From: BM003 sp963783695
GTDB lineage: Bacteria; Pseudomonadota; Gammaproteobacteria; Steroidobacterales; BM003
Reading direction: 5' to 3'
Assembly: GCA_963783695.1 (NCBI GenBank)
Contig: CAWAOM010000001.1
Location: 124,001 to 188,000 of the forward strand
Length of the DNA stretch: 64,000 nt
Shown: one piece after another, positions 1 through 9,210 of the stretch
How positions within the stretch are numbered: position 1 is the stretch's first letter
How the letters are laid out: every line of letters starts with the position of its first letter
Program-made: the position numbers and the translations under genes
Notes under the pieces: model-generated
Database searches by the model: none
What the model was told of the DNA's origin: nothing
What the model saw: only the letters and a program-made list of their open reading frames with translations

Positions 1-1472
1 TCGGCATCGGTGACCTGGTAGGTGACGACCGGTCTGCCACCGGGTATCAGGTTGTCGGCCGCAAGAATCGTGAACACGAAGTTCTCGCCGAGACTTGCCT
101 CGAGCACCGCGCCCTTGTTGTGCACGTCGCGGTTGTCGATGAATGCTGTCGAATTGTCGGCGTCGCCGTGGCAATTGCCGCAGTTGCCGCTCGGGACTAC
201 CGCGCCGCCAAGGACCTCCGGCGGATGCTCGAATGAATAACTCGACAGACCCGAATCCGGATCCGGGTCGCCGGCCAGCAGACCGCTGACATGACACGCA
301 CCGCAGGCCTCGGCCGTGGCCGTTTCCTCCCAGGCTCCGCCGTCCGGGGTGTCCTCGTTCGATGCTGAATGGCAGGTTTCGCAGAAATTTACCGCCTGCG
401 GGTAAGTCACATGCGAGTAGTCGTCCGTTGCGGCATCGCCCGAGAAGCGCTCGCCGAAACCGAGCACTTTGTACGCGAACTCGCCTTCGTTGGTTTCCTG
501 CGCGGTTCGGACTCCGGCAGCATGGATCGCGTGCGCCATGTGGCCGAGGTCGAGGAGCTCGGCGTAGTCCTGGTCGCGCGTGTAGGGGTTGTGGCAGGCC
601 TGGCAATAGTCGGTGGTAAAGCGGCCGTCGCCATGGATTGCCAGCCGGCCATGACAGTCGTTACACGTCGCGGTATCGACGATTTTTTTGGTTGTTACCT
701 GGCCGCCACCCGGAACGAATTCGAAAGAGGGGTTGTCCGGATTCAGGACCTCGGCCTCGTCATTGAAGCGCACCTCGCAGCCTGCGCGATGGGTCAGGCT
801 TGGCTGGTAGATCACCTCGAACGGCTCGGTCACGTCGGTGACATCCGTCGTGTAAGTGAATTCATATTCTCCGGCGGTTCCGGATTCTTCGAGCGTGCCT
901 CCCTCGGCCGCCGCCTGGCGTGCGCGGGCCAGCAGATTCGGTGAACCGCTTTCCGGGTATTCGTCATCGGTCTCGACGATGTTGATATAACTCTCCCACA
1001 TGGTCGGAAAACCATCCGCGGCGGGCAGTAACCTGTCGAACGTGCATGACACAGAAGCGGCTGCACCAAGGTTGGTCAGCGGGTTGCCGTTGGCATCGGC
1101 AACGGTCAGAGTCAGTACCGGCGGACTCGCAACCGTGGCGCCGGTAATGGTTACGACTACCGGTTCGCCTTCTGCAATCAGGACTTCGAGCGCATCGGGG
1201 TTGCCGAGGTCACCGCTTCCGCCGGCGCCGTTACCGCGACAGTCGTTGACGTCGATGACGCCATCGCCATTGGTATCTTCGTCGGGAAAATCGGGAACGC
1301 CATTTTCGTTGAGATCCCAGCACGCCAGGCCGGGTGTACCAGCCGCGCCGTCGTTGCCGTCGCGCCCGTCGTCGCCGTCATCGCAACCGGCGAGTCCGAG
1401 TCCAAACAGGCCCAGTGTAAATACCAACGCACCAGTGCGGATGCGATCGCTCAAGAGCAACCTTGCTACCAT
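1..1472 (-). CDS. OmcA/MtrC-family multiheme c-type cytochrome lipoprotein (partial, C-terminus beyond window)
   Basis: The reading frame starts at the ATG at 1472, after an AAGGGG ribosome site, and runs off the left edge. The N-terminus is a lipoprotein signal with lipobox LAGC, then a Gly/Asp-rich stretch with an EF-hand-like D-x-N-x-D segment. A beta-rich domain follows, and from about residue 265 come haem-binding CxxCH motifs: CNDCH, CQACH, CETCH, CGACH and CGNCH. Five are visible; the OmcA/MtrC family usually has ten, so about half the protein is missing here. Family members sit on the outer membrane and pass electrons to extracellular acceptors or partner cytochromes. That role is inferred from the family. 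No MtrA/MtrB partner is visible, since the gene's downstream side lies outside the window. Confidence 0.9.
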   Translation of the reverse strand, partial: MVARLLLSDRIRTGALVFTLGLFGLGLAGCDDGDDGRDGNDGAAGTPGLACWDLNENGVPDFPDEDTNGDGVIDVNDCRGNGAGGSGDLGNPDALEVLIAEGEPVVVTITGATVASPPVLTLTVADANGNPLTNLGAAASVSCTFDRLLPAADGFPTMWESYINIVETDDEYPESGSPNLLARARQAAAEGGTLEESGTAGEYEFTYTTDVTDVTEPFEVIYQPSLTHRAGCEVRFNDEAEVLNPDNPSFEFVPGGGQVTTKKIVDTATCNDCHGRLAIHGDGRFTTDYCQACHNPYTRDQDYAELLDLGHMAHAIHAAGVRTAQETNEGEFAYKVLGFGERFSGDAATDDYSHVTYPQAVNFCETCHSASNEDTPDGGAWEETATAEACGACHVSGLLAGDPDPDSGLSSYSFEHPPEVLGGAVVPSGNCGNCHGDADNSTAFIDNRDVHNKGAVLEASLGENFVFTILAADNLIPGGRPVVTYQVTDA

Positions 1473-2197
1473 CAATTCAACCCCTTGTTTTACTTCTGTA
1501 TTTATCGGCAAAGACCATGGTTCGAAAATCCTTTTGAACCGCGTCCGAGCCGTTGCGGCGGCGCGACACCTCACTGCTGTGAGATGTATTGCCGAGCTAA
1601 TTTAGAACAGGATCAGCCTCGAGTCACCCCTCGGGGCAATGAAAGTTGTATGACACTCCGCCAGCGCCGCAGCGTGTGGTGGACCCACTGCGGCTGCTTA
1701 TTCATTCAGAATCCGGATTGGTTGCGCTGAAACACGGAGGCGGCCGCGGCAGTGGCCGCGCAGGCTGAAATGGCGAGTGGCCGAAATTTGCTGTTCGCCC
1801 GGACACCGGATTCGCCGTCCCGAGCGGGCGCGATTACCCGCTGCGAACCGCGCGCAACCGCAGGGTTTGCAGCGATACAGGCACGCAGAGGCCGGGCAAA
1901 AGCGGGGTTGCCAGTGGCTTGTGCGCGGCTACCCGCTGTCCCACCTTGTCACACCTGAGGCACATGGATAACATGTTTCGGTTTAGGTGAAGCTAGGGTC
2001 GAATCCATCGTGAATCGGAAGGTCAACGTGGTCATATCTGCGGTGCGGGAGGCCTCTATTGCGGGCTTCGTGCTGCGAATCGCGCCTCGATTCGAAACCC
2101 GCCGGGTATTCACGGGTTCGACCGGGGCGAGGACAGAGCAGGCCTTACCCCGGATCTGCGTCGATCCGATTGGCGCGACGAACTGAGCAGGCAGGGG
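1473..2197. other. Intergenic region between divergent genes
   Basis: About 725 bases lie between the divergent cytochrome and lipoprotein genes. Frames here show no convincing protein character. The only structure noted is a short inverted repeat, CTCAC-N4-GTGAG at 1568-1581, about 95 bases upstream of the cytochrome start, which could be an operator. A GC-rich stem (GCGGCC/GGCCGC) at 1740-1759 lacks a T-tract. Confidence 0.4.
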
Positions 2198-2809
2198 ATG
2201 GCAGTGCCACATTGGGGTCCCATAGCGGGGTTGGTTGTTCTCGGGCTGTTGCTGGGCGGATGCGGCGGCAACAAACCGTGCCGCTCGAGCACCGTGTATG
2301 AGGAGGGCGGCAACGTACCCGATATCCGGATTCCGGACGGTATGTCCGAACCGGACAAATCGGAGGCTCTGCCGATTCCTCCGTCCCGGGCGGGGGGGCC
2401 TGTTCCGGGCGAGGACGACTATTGCCTCGAAACGCCTCCCAAGTATTTCGAGCGGCCGGGTGCCGTGGCCGGTTCGCCCGAAGCGCTGATAGACCGCTGG
2501 GCTGAGGCCTGGAGCAACAAGGACGCGCAACTCCTGTTCAGCTTCTACTCGGATACTTTTCAGCCGACCGAGGGCACTCTCGAAGAATGGCGTTCGGCGC
2601 GTGTCCGCCAGCTTGCCGATCCGGAGCCGGTTCGGGTCAGTATCGAGTCACTGTCGATGTCGCCGGCGCCCGGCGGGCAGATGCAGGTGCAGTTCGTACA
2701 GAGATTCGAGAGTAGCAGCAACAGTTTCGCGATTCGCAGAGAGATGCTGTTGCTCCGGCTCGACAACACCTGGTTTATCGCTGAGGAACGCGTCACCGAC
2801 GTGCTGTGA
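2198..2809 (+). CDS. Lipoprotein with NTF2/SnoaL-like C-terminal domain
   Basis: This encodes a 203-residue protein. Residues 1-22 form a lipoprotein signal ending in lipobox LLGGC, so it is probably membrane anchored. A Pro/Gly/Asp-rich linker (about 25-85) is followed by a compact domain starting near residue 93 (LIDRWAEAWSNKD, then FYSDTF and EWRSARVRQL). That pattern is typical of NTF2/SnoaL-like folds, such as those attached to L,D-transpeptidase-type proteins. The fold often binds a ligand or partner without catalysis, and no catalytic residues can be assigned. It precedes glk by 90 bases on the same strand, but a functional tie to sugar metabolism is not evident. Confidence 0.65.
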   Translation: MAVPHWGPIAGLVVLGLLLGGCGGNKPCRSSTVYEEGGNVPDIRIPDGMSEPDKSEALPIPPSRAGGPVPGEDDYCLETPPKYFERPGAVAGSPEALIDRWAEAWSNKDAQLLFSFYSDTFQPTEGTLEEWRSARVRQLADPEPVRVSIESLSMSPAPGGQMQVQFVQRFESSSNSFAIRREMLLLRLDNTWFIAEERVTDVL

Positions 2810-2899
2810 GGGACGAGATGCGACTGCAGCGGTTAGCGCTTCGATGGTTGTTAATGGTGCTGGATAGCCCGGCTGCTGCAACGGCAGGGGCCTGAGTCG

Positions 2900-3865
2900 T
2901 TGAGTAATACCGTGCGTCTCGTGGCCGATGTCGGTGGCACCAATTTTCGCATGGCGATGGCCCGCGGTGACCGTATCGATGAGTCAACGCTTGTCAGCAG
3001 GCCCTGCGCGCGATTTTCGGGCCTCGATGAAGCAATAGCGGCCTATCTCGACACTCAGGGCCGCAAATCACGACCCGACGAGGTTTGCGTTGCGGTAGCC
3101 GGACCTGTCACTGGCGAGCGGGTGCGGTTGACGAACCTGGACTGGGACATCTGTCGTCCACGACTGCAAGACTCGCTCGGCGTGCAACGTCTGCTTGTCA
3201 TCAATGATTTTGTGGCGCTGTCGATGGCCGTGCCCGGGTTGCGATCCGACCAATACGTCGCCGTCGGTGCCGCTTCGGAGGGGATGGCACGGGCGCCGAT
3301 TGCGCTATTGGGACCGGGCACAGGTCTTGGCGTCAGCGCCCTCATTCCTCACGGCGCGGACTGGATTCCGGTTGCGACGGAGGGCGGGCATGCCAGTATT
3401 GCGCCCGGGGATGATTACGAACGCGAATTGCTTGGAATATTGCTTCGCCAGATCGAACCGGTCCCGTTGGAGAGGGTGCTGAGCGGGCCCGGACTGTCGC
3501 TGCTGTACTCGGCAATGTCCGAGATGGAAGGTCAGGTACGCGGTGCCGCCGATGCCGCCACGATCGTAAGTAGTGCGCTCAGCGAGTCCTCGGGTTTTTG
3601 CCAGCAGGTGCTCGATCGCTTCTGTGCGATGCTGGGATCCGCGGCCGGTAACCTGGCGCTGACGCTGGGTGCCCGCGGCGGGGTATATCTTGGTGGTGGC
3701 ATACTGCCACGGATGGCCGGATTTTTTGCCGCGAGTCCTTTTCGAGCCCGCTTCGAGGCCATGGGTGGGCAGGATTTCGACTATGTCGCGGCGATTCCCA
3801 CCCGCCTGATCGTGGCGGAGCATCCGGGTCTGGAAGGTGCATTGGCGTATCTGTTGATGCGCTGA
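2900..3865 (+). CDS. glk: Glucokinase
   Basis: ATP-dependent phosphorylation of glucose to glucose 6-phosphate in the cytoplasm. The 321-residue length matches bacterial Glk. Visible motifs are the phosphate-binding VADVGGTNFR at the N-terminus, AGPVTGERVRLTNLDW, INDFVALS carrying the catalytic Asp, LGPGTGLG, and EGGHASIAP for sugar binding. The start is a TTG with a weak upstream AGGGG; no ATG fits the family N-terminus. glgP follows about 100 bases downstream and glgB directly after that. This groups glucose phosphorylation with glycogen/maltodextrin phosphorolysis and debranching, which release free glucose. Confidence 0.93.
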   Translation: MSNTVRLVADVGGTNFRMAMARGDRIDESTLVSRPCARFSGLDEAIAAYLDTQGRKSRPDEVCVAVAGPVTGERVRLTNLDWDICRPRLQDSLGVQRLLVINDFVALSMAVPGLRSDQYVAVGAASEGMARAPIALLGPGTGLGVSALIPHGADWIPVATEGGHASIAPGDDYERELLGILLRQIEPVPLERVLSGPGLSLLYSAMSEMEGQVRGAADAATIVSSALSESSGFCQQVLDRFCAMLGSAAGNLALTLGARGGVYLGGGILPRMAGFFAASPFRARFEAMGGQDFDYVAAIPTRLIVAEHPGLEGALAYLLMR

Positions 3866-3970
3866 TTATCCTCGGCGCGTCTGCTATTCTTGGTTCATCC
3901 GCGGATCCTCCACGGCGCTGTCCAAATCCGCCCCGCTGAGCGGGACACAACTCCAAAACGGAAACCTCGC

Positions 3971-6493
3971 ATGCCTACAGTGGAACCCGAAACCGGCGCT
4001 GTGCCCGCGGAACAATCCGCCGCCGACTGGCTGCAACCGCCATCGCCAGCGATGGATCGGGACGGACTTGCCGATTCCCTGTCCGGTTGGCTCAATAATA
4101 TTATCGGCAAGGATCAGGCCCACGCTTCGCAGCGTGACTGGTATAACGCCCTCACTCTGACGGTTCGCGAACGTCTCATGGCACGGTGGATCGAGACCCA
4201 GACGCGCTATCGGGCCGCCGATGCGAAACGGTTGTATTACCTCTCGCTCGAGTTCCTGTTAGGCCGCAGTCTGACCAATGCAGTGCTGAATCTCGATCTC
4301 GAAGAGCCCATGCGGTCGGTATTGAGAGATATAGGTATCGAACTGGAGACACTGACTGCCGAGGAGATCGATGCCGGTCTCGGCAACGGTGGGCTCGGCC
4401 GCCTCGCGGCCTGCTTTCTCGATTCGCTTGCGACCCTGGATATGCCCGGGTTTGGCTACGGCATCCGCTACGACTACGGCATGTTTACCCAGGGGATTGG
4501 CAAGGACGGCGAGCAGATCGAGCGACCGACGTTGTGGCTTCGTTATCGCAACTTCTGGGAAATCGTACGCGAAGACCGCGTCTATCCGGTGCGCTTCGGC
4601 GGTTTCATGAAGTCGGCGATCAATGAACAGGGTAATCCCGAATCGCGATGGGAAGGCGGGGCGACCGTTCTGGCGGTGGCGTACGATACGCTGATTCCCG
4701 GATCCGGCGGCCGCACGGTCAATCACCTCAGGCTGTGGTCGGGGCGCGCCGTCGACCCGTTCGATCTCGACGCCTTCAACGAAGGCAATTTCTCTGCCGC
4801 GGTCGATGATCAGATTGACGCCAAGAATCTGTCACGGGTGCTGTATCCCGACGATACGACCGAACTCGGCAAGGAGCTCCGGCTCAAACAGCAGTACTTT
4901 TTTGTCAGCGCGTCGTTGCAGGACATTGTTCGTGACTATCTCGAGGAGCACGGGACGCTGGATCAACTGCCGCAGCGGGTGGCGGTACAGTTAAACGACA
5001 CCCATCCGGCACTGGCGATTCCCGAACTGATGCGGATTTTGCTGGATGAACACGATTTCGGCTGGGACAAGGCATGGGGAATAACCTCGAACGTCTTCTC
5101 CTACACCAACCACACCCTGTTGCCCGAAGCGCTCGAGACCTGGCCGGTGCGGATGTTCGAGAAACTGTTACCGCGTCATTTGCACCTGATCTACCGTATC
5201 AACCGCAAGCTGCTCGACGAGGTGGACGCGCGTTACCCGGGCGACTACGAGCGTCATCGCCGCATGTCGCTGATCAGCGAGGAGGACAACAAGCGCGTCC
5301 GCATGGCCAACCTGGGGGTGGTGGGAAGCCATAAAGTCAATGGTGTCGCCGCACTCCACACGCGCATCATGCGCGAGACCATATTCAGGGACTTTGACGA
5401 GTTTTATCCGGACAAGATCGTCAATGTGACCAATGGTGTTACGCCGCGGCGCTGGCTGATGGACTGCAACCTTGGTCTTATGCGCCTGATCCGCACCCGC
5501 ATAGGGCGCGATTGGGAATGCGATCTTGCCCGGCTCGAGCAACTGGCTCCGTTCGCCGCGGACGCCGGGTTTCGCGATCAATTCGCGGCCGTGAAACGGG
5601 CGAACAAGGAACAGCTTGCCGCACTCATCCACGACAAGGTGGGCCTGACGGTGGACCCGACGTCATTATTCGACGTACAGATAAAACGCATTCACGAATA
5701 CAAACGGCAGCTGCTCAACTTGCTCTACGTGATTACGCGCTACAACCGCATTCGTAAGAATCCGGAAGCCGTTGTCGTGCCGCGTACGGTTATCTTTTCC
5801 GGGAAGGCCGCTCCGGGCTATCTGATGGCGAAGGCCATTATCAAGCTGATCAACAAAGTCGCGGACCGAATCAACAACGATCCCCAGGTCGGCGACCGGC
5901 TGAAGCTGGTTTTTTTGCCTGACTACAGTGTATCCCTGGCCGAGAAGATCGTTCCTGCTGCGGATTTGTCGCAGCAGATTTCGACGGCGGGCATGGAAGC
6001 GTCCGGTACCGGCAACATGAAACTTGCAATGAATGGTGCGCTCACCATTGGTACGCTCGATGGCGCCAACGTCGAGATTCGCGATGCGGTTGGTGCGGAG
6101 AATATATTCATTTTCGGACTTGGCGCCGAACAGGTGATCGAACGCCGGCGCGAGGGCTACGTGCCGTCCGAAGTGATCCGGGACAATGCGGAGTTGATCG
6201 AGACGCTGGCAATGATCAACGATGGCTATTTTTCGCCAGGCAACCTGCACGAGTTCGGCCACATCGTCGATATGCTGCTTAACATGGGTGAGCACTATCT
6301 CGTGCTCGAGGATTTCGCGGACTACTCGGCAGCTCAGGAGCGCGTCGATGCGTTGTACGCGGACCGCGAGGCGTGGTTCACCAAGGCCATTCTCAATACC
6401 GCCCGGGTAGGGCGTTTCTCCAGCGATCGCTCCATTGCCGAGTACGCCCGCAATATCTGGGGCATAAAACCGGTGTCGCCGGAGACCGGCTAG
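3971..6493 (+). CDS. glgP: Glycogen/maltodextrin phosphorylase
   Basis: Releases glucose 1-phosphate from the non-reducing ends of alpha-1,4-glucans, using pyridoxal phosphate. The 840-residue length fits the family. Key segments are YYLSLEFLLGR near the N-terminus, GNGGLGRLAACF, IPGSGGRTVN, DVQIKRIHEYKRQ, and the cofactor-lysine region EASGTGNMK near residue 680. I chose the ATG at 3971; the frame stays open upstream to a TTG at 3890, but that extra N-terminus is not like the family. glgB begins four bases after the stop, so the two are probably cotranscribed and translationally coupled. Confidence 0.95.
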   Translation: MPTVEPETGAVPAEQSAADWLQPPSPAMDRDGLADSLSGWLNNIIGKDQAHASQRDWYNALTLTVRERLMARWIETQTRYRAADAKRLYYLSLEFLLGRSLTNAVLNLDLEEPMRSVLRDIGIELETLTAEEIDAGLGNGGLGRLAACFLDSLATLDMPGFGYGIRYDYGMFTQGIGKDGEQIERPTLWLRYRNFWEIVREDRVYPVRFGGFMKSAINEQGNPESRWEGGATVLAVAYDTLIPGSGGRTVNHLRLWSGRAVDPFDLDAFNEGNFSAAVDDQIDAKNLSRVLYPDDTTELGKELRLKQQYFFVSASLQDIVRDYLEEHGTLDQLPQRVAVQLNDTHPALAIPELMRILLDEHDFGWDKAWGITSNVFSYTNHTLLPEALETWPVRMFEKLLPRHLHLIYRINRKLLDEVDARYPGDYERHRRMSLISEEDNKRVRMANLGVVGSHKVNGVAALHTRIMRETIFRDFDEFYPDKIVNVTNGVTPRRWLMDCNLGLMRLIRTRIGRDWECDLARLEQLAPFAADAGFRDQFAAVKRANKEQLAALIHDKVGLTVDPTSLFDVQIKRIHEYKRQLLNLLYVITRYNRIRKNPEAVVVPRTVIFSGKAAPGYLMAKAIIKLINKVADRINNDPQVGDRLKLVFLPDYSVSLAEKIVPAADLSQQISTAGMEASGTGNMKLAMNGALTIGTLDGANVEIRDAVGAENIFIFGLGAEQVIERRREGYVPSEVIRDNAELIETLAMINDGYFSPGNLHEFGHIVDMLLNMGEHYLVLEDFADYSAAQERVDALYADREAWFTKAILNTARVGRFSSDRSIAEYARNIWGIKPVSPETG

Positions 6494-6496
6494 ACT

Positions 6497-8687
6497 ATGA
6501 ACCGCTACGGCAGGTTGCTTGACGAGTTATCGGGTGCCCGTCTTGCCGTGCCGTACGAGCTGCTTGGATTAAGGCCCGGCGAGAACGGGCGCGGTTTGAC
6601 CCTGGTAGTCTGGCAGCCTGACGTAGACGCCATCGACGTTATCGACGCGCGTGATCGGAAAAACCTGGGAACCATGTCACGGCTGCCGGATAGCGATCTG
6701 TTCGAGCTGACGATGCCCCGACGCCGCAAGCTCTTTCCCTACATCCTGAGGTTGCGGCGCGGTCGGGAGCAACAGGAAATCTGGGATCCCTACGAATTTT
6801 CGACGCTGCTCGAACAGCACTCGATAGCGGATCGCAATCGCCTGCATCACTACCTGGGTTCGCGGATTCAGTCTTGCAGGATCCCCCGCGCCGGCGCGGT
6901 GAGCGGTGTCTTTTTTGCCGTCTATGCACCGTCGGCTCGCAGCGTCAGCGTGGTGGGCGATTTCAACGCCTGGGATGGCCGCCGTCACCCGATGCAAAGC
7001 GGCAGCGACGGGATATGGCGCCTGTTTTTGCCGGGAGTCGGAGCGGGGGCGCTGTACAAGTACGAGGTGCGGGCGCCGGACGGAGAGCTGCTGCCACGCA
7101 AAGCGGATCCCTACGCGCGTTTCTTTGAGCAATCCCCGGGGAATGCCAGTATTGTCTGCGCGCCCGACAATTATCAATGGCAGGATGATGCGTGGCAGGG
7201 CAGGGATGTGGGCGATCCGTTGCAGCGACCTCTGGCCGCGTACGAGGTGCACCTCGGTTCCTGGCGTCACCGCGACGGCCGCGCGTGCAGCTATCGCGAA
7301 CTTGCCGATTCGCTGGTTTCGTATGTTAGCGATCTCGGCTACACCCATATCGAATTGCTTCCCGTCACCGAGCATCCGTTCAGCGGTTCATGGGGATACC
7401 AGCCGACCGGGCTCTTCGCGCCAACCAGCCGTTTCGGACCGCCCGACGATTTCAGGTATTTCGTCGATCGTTGCCACCAGGCCGGGCTCGGCGTCATCCT
7501 CGACTGGGTGCCGGCGCATTTTCCGAGCGACGACATGGGGCTGGGGCGGTTTGACGGAACGCCACTATACGAGCATCCGGATCCGCGCCGCGGCTGGCAC
7601 CCGGACTGGGATACCCACGTCTATGATTTTGGCCGTGAATATGTGCAGGACTTTCTCGTTTCCAGCGCGTTGTGCTGGCTCGAGGACTATCACATAGACG
7701 GCATAAGGGTCGACGCAGTGGCGTCGATGCTCTACCTCGATTATTCGCGCGGACCCGGTGAATGGGTGCCCAATCAGTTTGGCGGCAACGAAAACCTCGA
7801 AGCCATCCAGTTCCTCCGCCGTTTGAACGAAACGGTCTACCGCGAGTGTCCGAAATCGATGACGATTGCCGAGGAGTCCACTGCCTGGCCCAAGGTATCG
7901 CGGCCCACTTACGAAGGCGGGCTGGGGTTCGGCTTCAAATGGAACATGGGCTGGATGCACGACACATTGCATTACATGTCACTCGATCCGGTCTACCGCA
8001 AGCACCACCACAACGACATTACCTTCAGCCTGATTTACGCCTATAACGAGAATTTCCTGTTGCCGCTGTCGCATGACGAGGTGGTCCATGGCAAGGGTTC
8101 TTTGCTGGGCAAGATGCCGGGAGATCTCTGGCAGCAGTTTGCCAACCTGCGTTTGTATTACGCGTTCATGTATGCGCATCCGGGCAAAAAGATGTTGTTC
8201 ATGGGCGGCGAGATCGCGCAGCGAAAGGAATGGAATCACGATGCGGAACTGGAATGGGGCGTGCTGGATGACCCGTTGCATAGAGGCGTGCAGCAGCTCG
8301 TGCGGGATCTCAACAGCATCTACGTGGACGAGCCTGCCTTGTTCGAGCTCGACCAATGGCCGGAAGGATTCGAGTGGATCGATCTGAGCGATACCGAGGC
8401 GAGCATCGTCAGTTTCGCCCGTTATGCGAAGAGACCGCCGCCGCCATATCGTGGTCGTTTGCAATATGACCCCGGTAGTACGGGATGAATACCGCGTCGG
8501 CGTGCCGGCGGCAGGACTGTATCGCGAGATACTCAACACCGACGCGGGTTTGTATGGCGGGGGCAACGTTGGCAATCTTGGGGGAGTCCGGACTGAGGAA
8601 GTAGCCTGCCACAACCGGGCGCAGTCCCTGATAATTCGATTACCTCCCCTGGCAGCGGTCTGGTTCGCTTTTGAAACAGCAGCTTAG
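6497..8687 (+). pseudogene. glgB: 1,4-alpha-glucan branching enzyme, frame interrupted near the C-terminus
   Basis: GlgB (GH13_9) makes alpha-1,6 branches in glycogen. The first frame gives residues 1-640 or so with an N-terminal CBM48-type module (GDFNAWDG), then GH13 motifs: DWVPAHFP, GIRVDAVASMLY with the nucleophile Asp, IAEESTAW with the acid Glu, and LPLSHDEV. After SFARY at about 8415-8424 this frame reads a spurious tail and stops at 8488. The +1 frame instead continues with the canonical GlgB C-terminus (VVVCNMTPV, YREILNTDA, LPPLAAVWF) to a stop at 8687. Removing one base gives 729 residues, the normal length. This is a real frameshift mutation or an assembly indel; the rest of the gene is well preserved. 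Confidence 0.9.
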
Positions 8688-9210
8688 GATATCTGACACC
8701 GACTGTGGCGGCCGGCACCCAGCCGGCAGCCAGTGCGGATGCGTGGGCCGCGCCGTTATTTCGCGGTGGCCGATGTGGAGCCGGCCGGAGGCTAAGTATC
8801 GGGCCGATTCCGGCGGATTGCGCTGCTTGCTTTGTTGCATTGCTTCATGCCAGCATTTTGCATCGGGGACTGCAGCCGCCTCTGTCTGCAATGTCGGGTC
8901 ATTCCGACTACACTCTGCGGGTATAGCGAGGTTCGCGGATTGATGGCGGCTGGCAGACGGGAGTACATAAAGAATCAACAGCCCTCTGTGGATACATTAA
9001 GAATCAGCCCGGGAAGGATGGTGGCACGGGTCGCGACGGATTTCCGAGCAGGCGCGAAAGAGGCTGTTCCGGATTCGGAGCTGTTTTGCGGGCACAAGAG
9101 CGATTTTGGGAAAAATACAAATTAGACCTCACTGAATACGGTCCCACAGCCTGTTGGGCGGCTACGTTGTTTACCGGCGGTAGTCAGCGGCGGGTACGGA
9201 GTTGGAGTTC
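8688..9210. other. Intergenic region upstream of the pullulanase gene
   Basis: About 520 bases without a convincing gene; small open frames here lack protein-like composition. The stretch probably holds the pullulanase promoter. The clearest structure is the direct repeat listed separately at 8964-9010. No rho-independent terminator for glgB was recognised. Confidence 0.4.
8964..9010 (+). repeat. Imperfect direct repeat upstream of pullulanase
   Basis: Two near-identical copies begin at 8964 (TACATAAAGAATCAACAGCC) and 8993 (TACATTAAGAATCAGCCC), offset by 29 bases, nearly three helical turns. They lie about 200 bases upstream of the pullulanase start, so a regulator-binding role is possible but unproven. 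Confidence 0.4.

Noticed and set aside
1740..1759. GCGGCC...GGCCGC stem as a terminator
   Set aside because: No T-tract follows on either strand.
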